From the NCBI GenBank assembly GCA_024710355.1, contig JANJUX010000028.1, positions 1 to 64,000 of the forward strand: a stretch of 64,000 nucleotides of DNA, in the 5' to 3' direction. The number at the start of each line of letters is the position of its first letter. Position 1 is the stretch's first letter. Position numbers and translations under genes: made by a program. This DNA comes from Candidatus Rifleibacteriota bacterium (lineage in GTDB: Bacteria; Muiribacteriota; Ozemobacteria; Ozemobacterales; Ozemobacteraceae). This document shows positions 51,887 through 60,405 of this stretch, piece by piece. The notes beneath the pieces were generated by a model. The model made no database searches. It had not been told where the DNA came from and saw only the letters and a program-made list of their open reading frames with translations.

Positions 51887-53281
51887 ATGGTTTCCTGGGA
51901 TGCAGAAGTCGGCTCGGCATTGATTGTGGCGGCTCTGTTTCTGGTTCTCGTCGGTTGCGGTGAAATTCTTCGCGGTCTGAATGCCTGTTCTCAGGAGGGC
52001 ACCCGCAAATTTGTCCATCTGACCGGCGGCATCGTATCGCTGTGCTTTGCTTACGTCTTCAAATCACACTGGACCATCCTGGGTCTCTGTATAGCCTTTG
52101 TAACGCTGATGGCGACCACCCGAAAAATGGGTCTGCTGCAGTCGGTACATGGGGTCAAACGCAAATCCAGCGGTGACATTCTGCATCCGGTCGCTATTTA
52201 CCTCACCTTTGCCGCCACCAGCTATTTCGAAAAACCAGATTTTTACCTGATATCGGTCATGGTGCTTTCGGTTTCAGACGCTCTGGCCGCGATTATCGGT
52301 GTTTCATACGGCTTCAAGGTTTACAGTGTCGAAGAAGAGCGCAAAAGTCTCGAAGGCTCGGTCATTTTTCTGCTGTCGACCTTCCTGATCGTTCACCTCG
52401 GGCTACTGCTGCTGACCTCGGTCGGGCGCATGGAGTGCGTGCTGTCGGCCCTTTTGATCGCGGTTCTGGTGACCTGTTTCGAGGCAATTTCTCTCGGGGG
52501 CGCCGACAACATCATCATTCCGTTCGGCACGCTGTTCATCATCATGAAAATCACCACCAAACCGATCCCCGAAATCATCGGCCAGCTCTGCTCTGTCGGT
52601 ATCATCTTTCTGACGACCTATCTGTTCGGCAACCTGTCAGGGAGGCTCGGTACCTCAGGAATAATCGGCGTTGGCCTGATGGGATACGCCGCCTGGAGCC
52701 TGATCGGGGCCGAGTGGTACATCCCGGTCTTTGTTTGCACGGTTCTGATTTCGCTCGTCGATCTTTTTCTCGAAATGCCCGGTAACCAGGATGAACTGCT
52801 GCGTGTCCGGCCGATTTTTTACATGTTTGCCGTTTCCGCCTGCTGGATCATCGGGGCCAACCTGAGTCTGATCAACCGCCTGATCGACACTTCGATGTTT
52901 TTTGTGCCATACGTCGTGAGCTTTGCCGCAATTTTGAGTATCCGCTGGAAATGGTCGCAGCGCGAAGGCAACCTTGCCTCAGCCAGCCGTCGGCGAGTGG
53001 TTCCCCGTTTCATTGCCGAAGGCAACTTTTTTGTGCGCTCCAGCTTCCTGTCGCTGGTTTTTCTACCGATAAATCATTTTCTCGGGCTCGAACTGCTCAA
53101 CCCGGCTTTTTCAGCGGTAACCTGCCTGGTCGGTATCGTGGTTTCCGATGCCATTTACTGGGGTATAGGAAAACGCTATCACGGCCAGTGGAGCCGGATA
53201 GCGTTTCTACGACTTGGTATGCTTTCGGTTTTTCTGTCGTCGAGCCTGGTTTTTGCGGCTAATCTGTGGTTTTACCGCTGA
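51887..53281 (+). CDS. Polyprenol/phytol/dolichol-kinase-like membrane protein of double length
   Basis: A 464-residue polytopic membrane protein. The N-terminal half (about 1-225) has the CTP-dependent lipid kinase marks: TRKFVHLTGG, RKSSGDILHPVAIYL, SVSDALAAIIG and ERKSLEGS, as in dolichol and phytol kinases. The C-terminal half (about 226-464) is a further set of membrane helices that I do not recognise; family members are usually 200-260 residues. The role may be lipid-carrier phosphorylation or salvage. AAGGCGG lies before the ATG at 51887. It converges on the nucleotidase gene, with 4 bases between the stops. Confidence 0.75.
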   Translation: MVSWDAEVGSALIVAALFLVLVGCGEILRGLNACSQEGTRKFVHLTGGIVSLCFAYVFKSHWTILGLCIAFVTLMATTRKMGLLQSVHGVKRKSSGDILHPVAIYLTFAATSYFEKPDFYLISVMVLSVSDALAAIIGVSYGFKVYSVEEERKSLEGSVIFLLSTFLIVHLGLLLLTSVGRMECVLSALLIAVLVTCFEAISLGGADNIIIPFGTLFIIMKITTKPIPEIIGQLCSVGIIFLTTYLFGNLSGRLGTSGIIGVGLMGYAAWSLIGAEWYIPVFVCTVLISLVDLFLEMPGNQDELLRVRPIFYMFAVSACWIIGANLSLINRLIDTSMFFVPYVVSFAAILSIRWKWSQREGNLASASRRRVVPRFIAEGNFFVRSSFLSLVFLPINHFLGLELLNPAFSAVTCLVGIVVSDAIYWGIGKRYHGQWSRIAFLRLGMLSVFLSSSLVFAANLWFYR

Positions 53282-53285
53282 CCTG

Positions 53286-54824
53286 TCAGCTCTGGAGTTT
53301 AAATGGCAGTTCGCGGTAGTCGGGCAGAGTGCCAAGCTTTTTCAGCAGGCCCTCGGCCGCGTCGCGCATGAAAACCCCCGAATCTTCTATTTTCTGTGGA
53401 TCAGTGAACAGTTTGTCGCCGGCAATATTGCCGTTTGCCATGAACGACGAGGTTGAAACCCGGTAAGTTTTCGTCGGCGAAAGCGGTTCGTTGCCGATCA
53501 TGACATTTTCTGCCCGGCCGGTTTTGCGGTTGAAAACGCCGGTAACGCCGGCAAACTGGTAACCATCGGGGTCACCAAAGTTGGCGGCAACGAAATCGAG
53601 CATTTTCTGAACGGCGGCACCGGTCATGGTGAAGGTAACGACAGTGTTGTCGTAGGGAACCGCTTCGTAGATCTCGCCGCGGGTGAGTTCGCCGGCCTTT
53701 AGATCGGTGCGAATGGCGCCGGAATTGACGATGCAGATGTCTGAACCGGCGGCGTCACGCATGCCGGCGGCAATAAACGAGCCCATCGGCAGCAGCGCCT
53801 TTTTGCGTTCATCTTTCGGAAAATCGAGATCGGCCGGGGTCTGCCCGAGCACCTCGTTCATAATTTTTTGCAGCTTCTGGTCGTATTCAGAAACCATCTG
53901 CACCAGACTGGCCGGCGCCAGATGCTCAAATTCAGGAGTGACTTTGATCAGACTGCCCGACCAGCTGGCGATGCGCCCATCATCTTCGATCAGCAGGTCG
54001 ACACGCCCGACAAAATGCCCCCATTCACCGGCCTGAGCGACCAGAGTGCCATTGAGGCTATTTTTGCAGGCACCGGCTTCGGCTGAGTTGGCCACCAGCT
54101 TTGGCTGTGCCAGCTCAACGTGGGTGTGTCCGCCGATCAGAAGGTCGATTTCGCCGACAGCGGCGGCGGTCTGCTCGTCGAATTCAAGCCCGGCATGTGA
54201 AAGGAGAATCACCAGGTCGACATGCGGCCTGATACGTCTGGCGGTGGCCCTGACGGCTTCAGCCTGGTTCTGGTGGGTCATCGGCGCCCTGATTTTGCGG
54301 TCGATGCTTTCCCAGGCCTCGTTGCCAATGCTGCCAATCACACCGATCTTCAGACCATTCCTGATAAAGACATGATATGGGGCAAAAACCGGCCGTTTTG
54401 TGCCGGCAAACAAAACATTGCAGCAGAGCAGGCGCATGCCGGTTTCGGCAAGGCGGGCCTGCAGATTGCCCAGGTCATTGTCAAGTTCGTGATTGCCGAG
54501 CGTGGTTGCATCATAACCGCAGGCTTTTGCCGTTCGATAGCAGGCTTCACCTTTAAAAATACTGTAAAACGGCGTTCCCTGAAGGATGTCGCCGGCATCG
54601 AGCAGAAGTATTTCGCCTTCCTGACTGCGGATGTGCTCGATCAGACCGGCACGGCGCACGATACCGCCGCAGTCGGGGCCGTGCTGCTTGCTCTCGAAAG
54701 GCAGCATGCGCGAGTGCGTGTCATTGGTGTGCAGAATGGTCAGGCGCGTGGCCGCATCGACCGGAGAGAAAAATAGAGTGACCAGAACCAGCAGCATGAC
54801 CGCTGCTTTGCTATTAGTTTTCAT
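53286..54824 (-). CDS. Exported 5'-nucleotidase/2',3'-cyclic phosphodiesterase family protein (UshA type)
   Basis: Exported metallophosphatase that hydrolyses nucleotides outside the cytoplasm. Signal peptide (about 1-24, FFSPVDA). The N-terminal metal-binding domain shows ILHTNDTHSRMLPF, DAGDILQGTPF, TTLGNHELDND, LLSHAGLEFDEQ and LLIGGHTHVEL; the C-terminal domain shows NSGAIRTDLKAGELT and PYDNTVVTFTMTG with the substrate-binding YEAVPY-type residues. 512 residues, full length for the family. TGAGG lies 5 bases before the ATG, overlapping the pepD stop 7 bases upstream, so pepD and this gene form an operon for nutrient salvage. Confidence 0.93.
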   Translation of the reverse strand: MKTNSKAAVMLLVLVTLFFSPVDAATRLTILHTNDTHSRMLPFESKQHGPDCGGIVRRAGLIEHIRSQEGEILLLDAGDILQGTPFYSIFKGEACYRTAKACGYDATTLGNHELDNDLGNLQARLAETGMRLLCCNVLFAGTKRPVFAPYHVFIRNGLKIGVIGSIGNEAWESIDRKIRAPMTHQNQAEAVRATARRIRPHVDLVILLSHAGLEFDEQTAAAVGEIDLLIGGHTHVELAQPKLVANSAEAGACKNSLNGTLVAQAGEWGHFVGRVDLLIEDDGRIASWSGSLIKVTPEFEHLAPASLVQMVSEYDQKLQKIMNEVLGQTPADLDFPKDERKKALLPMGSFIAAGMRDAAGSDICIVNSGAIRTDLKAGELTRGEIYEAVPYDNTVVTFTMTGAAVQKMLDFVAANFGDPDGYQFAGVTGVFNRKTGRAENVMIGNEPLSPTKTYRVSTSSFMANGNIAGDKLFTDPQKIEDSGVFMRDAAEGLLKKLGTLPDYRELPFKLQS

Positions 54825-54831
54825 GGCTGCC

Positions 54832-56334
54832 TCAGAGTTCTGCGAGAATGGTTTTCAGCAGCGAATATACCTTCGGCAGTGACGGCAGAAACATCTTTTC
54901 TTCAGGAGAATGCGGGTTTCTGATATTCGGCCCAAGAGATATCATCTGCATCTCCGGGTGAAGATTTCCGATCAGGCCACATTCAAGGCCGGCATGAATC
55001 GCTTCTACTTTTGGCTTTTCACTGAAAAGAGATTCGTATATTTCGCAGCATTTTTTCAGTAGCGCTGAGTTGAAGTCGGGGCGCCATGAAGGATAACCGT
55101 TGCCACTGTGATACCTGGCACCACCCAGACGGGCGATCGCTTCAATACGGGCGGTGATGGCATCGCGTCGGCTCATTACCGAACTGCGCTGACTTGTAAG
55201 AATAAACAGGCGCCCTTCGTTGACCCAGACCTTAGCGAGATTCGACGAGGTTTCAACAAGCTGCGGCATGTCGGTCGATCTTGCGGCAACACCGTGCGGA
55301 ATCGCGATGATCAGATCGAGAACTCTGAGGCTGATATAGCTGAGCATGGCGCGGCGGTCCGGGGTCTGGTGCAGGGTTTTGAGGCTGATGCTCAGACCCG
55401 GGTCGGTAACCGCAAATTCAGATCTGATGGTTTCATGATTGCCCGAAACGATTTCGGCAACTCTGTCTGATTCGCTTACCGGCACGTAGAAGGTCGCTTC
55501 GGCATCGCGCGGAATGGCATTGTGAGCAGTGCCGCCAAGAACGCCAATCAGGCGAACGTCGGTATGCTCGCGAATACGGTGCAGTACACGGGCCAGAACC
55601 CTTATGGCGTTGGCTCTTTCGTTGATGATGTTGGCACCAGAATGACCGCCGGTGCAGCCGCTAACCATCAACTGCATGGCGACATAGTCATTCGGAACTT
55701 CTTCATAATCCAGATCCAGTTCGATATGGCTGTCTTTACCGCCGGCACAGCCAATGGTAAAGACGTCGTCCGTTTCTGAGTCGATGTTTATAAGGTATTT
55801 GCCTTTAAGACTGCCTGGTTTGAGTCCTTTGGCGCCGGTCAGGCCGGTTTCTTCCTCGACGGTGAAAAGCAGTTCGATGGCCGGGTGTTTTACAGTGCTG
55901 TCAGTTACCAGGCACTGGGCCATGGCAATGGCAATGCCGTTGTCGGCGCCGAGTGTCGTGTGATCAGCCTTGAGCCATTCGCCATCATAAACGAATCTGA
56001 TCGGATCATGGAAAAAATCATGGTTGGAATCGGGAGTCTTTTCGCAGACCATGTCGAGGTGGCCCTGTAACACGATGCCGTGGCGCTTTTCCATGCCTTT
56101 GCTGGCGGGAATCCTGATGATCAGATTGCCAACGTGGTCGACTTCAGCGGCAAATTTATGTTCTTCTGCCCATTTTACAAGAAAAGCACGAATCTGCGCT
56201 TCATTGCCTGACTTGCGCGGAATAGCGCTGATCGCGGCAAAATGATCGAGGATGGTCTGCGTAATGGCGTCAGCCTTGAAGGTCTTTGCGCCAGTGTCAG
56301 CCTTTTTCTTTGAGCTTGTAGAATCCTTTCCCAT
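54832..56334 (-). CDS. pepD: Aminoacyl-histidine dipeptidase PepD (M20C)
   Basis: Zinc-dependent dipeptidase that cuts Xaa-His and related dipeptides. The 500 residues carry GHLDMVCEK (metal ligand His), TTLGADNGIAIAMAQ (bridging Asp), FTVEEETGLTGAKGL (catalytic Glu), INIDSE and SGCTGGHSGANI, and HAGLECGLIG near the C-terminus. The N-terminus has about 20 extra charged residues before the usual start. AAGGAG is 6 bases before the ATG. It is cytoplasmic and co-transcribed with the exported nucleotidase. A 125-base gap divides it from the divergent histidine kinase gene. Confidence 0.95.
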   Translation of the reverse strand: MGKDSTSSKKKADTGAKTFKADAITQTILDHFAAISAIPRKSGNEAQIRAFLVKWAEEHKFAAEVDHVGNLIIRIPASKGMEKRHGIVLQGHLDMVCEKTPDSNHDFFHDPIRFVYDGEWLKADHTTLGADNGIAIAMAQCLVTDSTVKHPAIELLFTVEEETGLTGAKGLKPGSLKGKYLINIDSETDDVFTIGCAGGKDSHIELDLDYEEVPNDYVAMQLMVSGCTGGHSGANIINERANAIRVLARVLHRIREHTDVRLIGVLGGTAHNAIPRDAEATFYVPVSESDRVAEIVSGNHETIRSEFAVTDPGLSISLKTLHQTPDRRAMLSYISLRVLDLIIAIPHGVAARSTDMPQLVETSSNLAKVWVNEGRLFILTSQRSSVMSRRDAITARIEAIARLGGARYHSGNGYPSWRPDFNSALLKKCCEIYESLFSEKPKVEAIHAGLECGLIGNLHPEMQMISLGPNIRNPHSPEEKMFLPSLPKVYSLLKTILAEL

Positions 56335-56459
56335 GTGGTTCTCCTTTATTTCTGATTCTGTTAAAAATACTCCACAACCGGCAACTTTTCAAGATTCAGG
56401 GAAATTTCGTGCGCCGGTTTGCCATTCGTGGTATTTTGCTGACATATTCGGAGTTATCG

Positions 56460-58442
56460 ATGCCCATAGAACAGAAACCGGTTATTGCAATTTCACTGCT
56501 GAGCGAGATTGCTCAGGCAATTTCGCATCTGAACCCTGACCGCGCCCTGCTGTTTCTTACCGAAAGCGCCGTGTCGGTCACCGAATCGGCCGGGGCTCTG
56601 CTGCTCACGCCGCACGAAAAAATCAACATCATGGTGCCGTTCGTCAGAAGCTTTCTTGAAAGCCTGCCTGAGCCGCAGATCAATGATGATTTTCTCAAGG
56701 AATGCTTTCGCACCTTCATCAGGGTGCGTGATTCTCTGCAGATCCCTGGTACCACTGAGTATGAGATCTCGCCGCGCCACCCGGTCCGGAAAATGTCTGC
56801 CTGGCCGGTGATGCTTGCCGGCAAGCCGGTTGCCCTGCTGGTAATCTTCAAGCCCGAAGACCGCACTGATTTTTCGCAGGAACAGCGCAGTTTTCTCGAA
56901 ATTCTTACCCCGTTCATGGGCTCGTTGTTCGAGAACTTCAGACTCAACAACGAGATGATTCACAAAAATTCGCGCCTGTCAGCTCTGTATGAGATTTCGC
57001 AGCAGGCCGAATCGTTGATCGACTTTCGCAATATCTACGATGCCCTTGGCAAAGTCGCCCGCAGCTTCATCAATTTTGATTCGTATCTTCTTTATTTCCT
57101 GTCGTCGGACGGCAAAACTCTTGAAGTAAAGGCTGACGATACGGTTACGGGCCCTTTTCCCCGGGTGATCAGAATTGGCGAGGGCCCGGTCGGTCTGGCG
57201 GCAAAAGAAATGAAGCCGTACCTGACCTATTCGCAGGAATACAACTCGGTGCTCATCCTGCCGATCGAAGTTTCGGGGCGACTGATCGGGGTTCTCGCGA
57301 TCGGCAGCCGCAAGCCTTATGCCTATCGCGACGAAGACATTATCGGTCTGCAGATTATCGCCACACAGATTGCCTCTATCGATCACATGTTCAAAGACCT
57401 GATCAACCTCAAGGGCTTCACCGAGCGTATTCTTGAGAGTATGACCTCTGGCGTTCTCATTTTTGACCCGGCCGGGCGGGTAACCTATGCCAACCCCGAA
57501 ATCAGGCTGATCATGGGGCGACAGTTTCCTGAGGGCTGGAGCCCGTTCGACACGGCCGAAAAACTGCCGGGCCGTCTCAACGAACTGATGATCGATGTTC
57601 TAGAAACCAATATTACCCTCGAAAACGAAAAGGTAAGGCTGAAAGCGGCCGGAACCATACGTATCGTCGAGGTCAACGCTTTTCCGTTCAGAAATGAGGG
57701 TGGCAGTATGCTTGGCACGGCCTTCTTCATCAAGGATGTCACCCAGATCAGCGCTCTCGAAGAACAGCTCAAGCGTGCCGACAAACTTTCAGCCATCGGG
57801 GTGCTCGCGGCCGGCGTTGCGCACGAAATACGCAACCCGCTCACCGGCATGAAAATGATCGTGCAGCTGCTCGAAGCCGAGTTTGCCGCCGACGATAACC
57901 GCCGCGAACCTCTCGGTATAATTCAGCGTGAGATCGATCGCCTCGAAAGCATCGTTGGCAATCTGCTCGACTTTGCCAAGCCGAGCAAGCCGAAGGCCAT
58001 CGACGTCGTTCCGGCCAAGGTGGTCGAAGATTGCTACCAGCTGATCAAGAATCAGCTCGGCAAGCAGAGTATTCAGTTTGAAACCCATATCAATGGTGTT
58101 TGCCCGGTAATTGTCGGTGACCCTGATCAGCTCAAGCAGGTGTTTATCAACATTCTGACGAATGCAATTCATGCGATCGGCCGTAATGGCAGACTGACGG
58201 TCAATATCGACAGCCGCGACGACCATGTTGTGGTCGCCTTCGAAGATACCGGTATCGGGATTCCGGCCGAAAGGCTGCCCGATATTTTCAACCCGTTCAT
58301 GACCACCAAAGAAGACGGCACCGGCCTCGGGCTGTCGATGGCTCAAAGAATTGTCGAAGAACATGGCGGCCGTATCGAAGTGCAGAGCGTGTCTGGTGAA
58401 GGCTCGACCTTTACGGTCTTTCTGCCGAGAAAGAGTACATAA
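56460..58442 (+). CDS. Orphan sensor histidine kinase with GAF, GAF, PAS, HisKA and HATPase domains
   Basis: Soluble sensor kinase of about 660 residues with no membrane helix. Two GAF domains (about 20-165 and 185-320), a PAS domain (about 325-430; ILESMTSGVLIFDPAGRVTYANPE), HisKA with phospho-acceptor His455 (GVAHEIRNPLTG), and HATPase_c with NAIHAIG, DTGIGIP and GTGLGLSMAQ. The chemistry is therefore intact. Start 56460 has GGAG 6 bases upstream; an in-frame ATG/GTG at 56409 lacks a site. No response regulator is next to it; coaE follows the stop by 1 base, so they are co-transcribed. The signal is unknown, and GAF/PAS in the cytosol suggests a soluble ligand or redox state. Confidence 0.92.
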   Translation: MPIEQKPVIAISLLSEIAQAISHLNPDRALLFLTESAVSVTESAGALLLTPHEKINIMVPFVRSFLESLPEPQINDDFLKECFRTFIRVRDSLQIPGTTEYEISPRHPVRKMSAWPVMLAGKPVALLVIFKPEDRTDFSQEQRSFLEILTPFMGSLFENFRLNNEMIHKNSRLSALYEISQQAESLIDFRNIYDALGKVARSFINFDSYLLYFLSSDGKTLEVKADDTVTGPFPRVIRIGEGPVGLAAKEMKPYLTYSQEYNSVLILPIEVSGRLIGVLAIGSRKPYAYRDEDIIGLQIIATQIASIDHMFKDLINLKGFTERILESMTSGVLIFDPAGRVTYANPEIRLIMGRQFPEGWSPFDTAEKLPGRLNELMIDVLETNITLENEKVRLKAAGTIRIVEVNAFPFRNEGGSMLGTAFFIKDVTQISALEEQLKRADKLSAIGVLAAGVAHEIRNPLTGMKMIVQLLEAEFAADDNRREPLGIIQREIDRLESIVGNLLDFAKPSKPKAIDVVPAKVVEDCYQLIKNQLGKQSIQFETHINGVCPVIVGDPDQLKQVFINILTNAIHAIGRNGRLTVNIDSRDDHVVVAFEDTGIGIPAERLPDIFNPFMTTKEDGTGLGLSMAQRIVEEHGGRIEVQSVSGEGSTFTVFLPRKST

Positions 58443-58443
58443 G

Positions 58444-59043
58444 ATGCTGATAATTGGAATTTCGGGCCAGACCGGTGCTGGCAAGTCTACCTTCGCCAAT
58501 CTGCTGTCGCTGCGGGGCTTTGGTGAAAATCTCGAAGTCGATGCGGTAGGGCATGAGCTGCTGGCTGATGGACAGGTCAGGCAGTCTCTGGTAAAGGCGT
58601 TTGGCGCCGATATTCTCGACACTTCAGGAAACGTCTGCCGCCGCTCACTTGGCCGCCGCGCTTTTGTAAACAGTGCTACGATCAATACTCTCAATGGCAT
58701 CATGCATCCGGCGATGAAAAAAATGGTGGCTGCCCGCATCGATGCTGCCCGAAAAAGCGGCCATTCGGCAATTATCGTCAATGCTGCCCTGCTTTTTTCG
58801 ATGGGTATCGATACCCTTTGCAACCGCCTTATTTATGTGCAGGCTGACCCTGAAGTCAGGCTGAAACGTCTCGTACATTACCGTAACTGGACCGAAGAGA
58901 GTGCGCGCGAGCGACTGTTTGCCCAGGATAAACTGCCCGAGGGCCTCGAAGTTATTCTGGTCAACAATGATGGTGACGAATCAGCACTGGCTGCCTCGGC
59001 CGACCGGGTTGCCGCAGAATTGTGCAGGGAGATTGCCGCATGA
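58444..59043 (+). CDS. coaE: Dephospho-CoA kinase CoaE
   Basis: Last step of coenzyme A synthesis: phosphorylates the 3'-hydroxyl of dephospho-CoA with ATP. The 199 residues have the P-loop GISGQTGAGKSTFANLL, the acceptor-site LEVDAVGHELL, the RRSLGRRAF motif and a lid near NGIMHPAMKKMV; HRNWT-like YRNWTEESARERL is at the C-terminal helix. The start at 58444 is 1 base after the histidine kinase stop; GAGAAAGAG lies ahead. Its stop overlaps the SseB-like start. Confidence 0.93.
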   Translation: MLIIGISGQTGAGKSTFANLLSLRGFGENLEVDAVGHELLADGQVRQSLVKAFGADILDTSGNVCRRSLGRRAFVNSATINTLNGIMHPAMKKMVAARIDAARKSGHSAIIVNAALLFSMGIDTLCNRLIYVQADPEVRLKRLVHYRNWTEESARERLFAQDKLPEGLEVILVNNDGDESALAASADRVAAELCREIAA

Positions 59044-59828
59044 AAACGAAGAACGCAGGTGCGCTGTCCGGTGTCGCAAATTGCTCGGGGCAGGCTGATT
59101 GTCATGGCGAAAACCGCAGCCTCGACCGCAAAATCTGTGAATATGCCCGATTGGGCGCTGTTCCGCACTGCTGTTTCGCTGAACTGCTCGAAGAAACGGT
59201 TATTGCCCCAATGCAACCTGGTGATGACGGTGTAATTGACTTTTTTGCCACCATGGCCGCTTTTCATGCGGCCAACCCCGAAGCCGCCGGTCATTGCCAC
59301 GGCAAGCTTGCCTGGCTGGCAGAGCTCTTTATAAAAGACAATGCGGTCAGATTGAACGCCGAGGGCGGTCTTTCGGTTATGATTTCTGCCCCTGAGGCCG
59401 CCAAACTGCTGATTCAGGCCCGTAATTTTCTTGCCGAAAAATCTCTCTGCCACAGCGAAGAAATCGAGATCGACGCCGGCGAGCAGATGCTTTTTTCGAC
59501 ACCCGACCCCGAGCTGCCACCAGCTTTTATCGAGTATCTCGCAACGGTTTTTTCGCCACTGGCCGAAGTTGCGGCCGTTTATGTCTTTATGGCAGCCACC
59601 GCCGCTGCAGAAAGTGGCACCCTGACCATCGGCATCGAACCGGCCGGAAAAATCAGCCCGACAGAAGCAGATCTGTTGTCGCTGCAGATTGTCGAAGGGG
59701 TCGAACGCTTTCTTGAAGAACATGAACAGCTTGACTTCATTCTTCTCGACGACCCTGAACTGGTTGAAATAGCCCGTTCTGTCAGCCCGCCGGTACATCT
59801 GCAGCGCCCCGCCGGCAAGCGCCACTGA
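59040..59828 (+). CDS. SseB-like protein of unknown function
   Basis: About 262 residues, cytoplasmic. The last 115 residues (PPAFIEYLATVFSPLAEVAAVYVF to VHLQRP) resemble the C-terminal domain of SseB (enhanced serine sensitivity) proteins; the N-terminal half, with several Cys and a region DFFATMAAFHAANPEA, is less clear. The ATG at 59040 overlaps the coaE stop (ATGA) and has GGGAG 8 bases upstream, so it is coupled to coaE; an in-frame ATG at 59022 is possible. Function unknown. Confidence 0.65.
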   Translation: MKTKNAGALSGVANCSGQADCHGENRSLDRKICEYARLGAVPHCCFAELLEETVIAPMQPGDDGVIDFFATMAAFHAANPEAAGHCHGKLAWLAELFIKDNAVRLNAEGGLSVMISAPEAAKLLIQARNFLAEKSLCHSEEIEIDAGEQMLFSTPDPELPPAFIEYLATVFSPLAEVAAVYVFMAATAAAESGTLTIGIEPAGKISPTEADLLSLQIVEGVERFLEEHEQLDFILLDDPELVEIARSVSPPVHLQRPAGKRH

Positions 59829-59836
59829 GGTAAAAT

Positions 59837-60349
59837 ATGGGACACCACGAGCACGAAAAGATGGCTGCCGCCAGTCTCAGAGTCGGGGTAATGACCTTTT
59901 CTGATACCCGCTCGGCGGCCGACGACAAATCGGGCGCAATTCTCCAGGAAATTCTCAAAGCCGGCGGGCATACAATAGCCGCCTATGAGGTTGTCAAAGA
60001 AGACCCTGAGCTGATGCTGGCATCACTGCAGGCATGGCTGAGCCGGCCAGATCTCGATGCGATTGTAACCACCGGCGGCACTGGCCTCACTGCCCGTGAT
60101 GGCACGGTCGAAGTCGCACGTCGCCTTTTCAGCAAAGAACTCGACGGCTTTGGCGAACTGTTCAGAATGATTTCGTACCAGCAGATTGGCACAGCTGCGA
60201 TGCTGAGCCGCGCCACCGCCGGTCTGGCTTCCGGCAAAATGCTTATCTGCCTGCCTGGCAGCAGTAAGGCGGTCAGACTTGCCGCTACCCGGCTGATATT
60301 ACCGCAACTGCCCCACATGCTCTGGGAAATCAGACGTCAGACCGCATAA
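59837..60349 (+). CDS. moaB: Molybdopterin-cofactor MogA/MoaB family protein
   Basis: Binds molybdopterin and activates it by adenylylation or helps insert the metal. The 170 residues have GVMTFSDTRSAADDKSG, IVTTGGTGLTARDGTVE (the GGTG molybdopterin loop), and MLSRATAGLASGKMLICLPGS, characteristic of MoaB. A TGAGG site is 6 bases before the ATG, which lies 8 bases after the SseB-like stop. It is the last gene of the histidine kinase-coaE unit and ends at a terminator. No other moa/moe gene is in the window. Confidence 0.92.
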   Translation: MGHHEHEKMAAASLRVGVMTFSDTRSAADDKSGAILQEILKAGGHTIAAYEVVKEDPELMLASLQAWLSRPDLDAIVTTGGTGLTARDGTVEVARRLFSKELDGFGELFRMISYQQIGTAAMLSRATAGLASGKMLICLPGSSKAVRLAATRLILPQLPHMLWEIRRQTA

Positions 60350-60351
60350 AA

Positions 60352-60385
60352 AAATGCGCCCCGCTGAAACGGGGCGCATTTTTTT
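60352..60385. terminator. Bidirectional terminator between moaB and the CNB/MinD gene
   Basis: Stem AAATGCGCCCCG (60352-60363) / CGGGGCGCATTT (60370-60381), 6-base loop, T run to 60385 and an A run before it, so it serves both convergent genes. Confidence 0.9.
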
Positions 60386-60405
60386 ATGCGTTAATTCAGT
60401 AGAGA

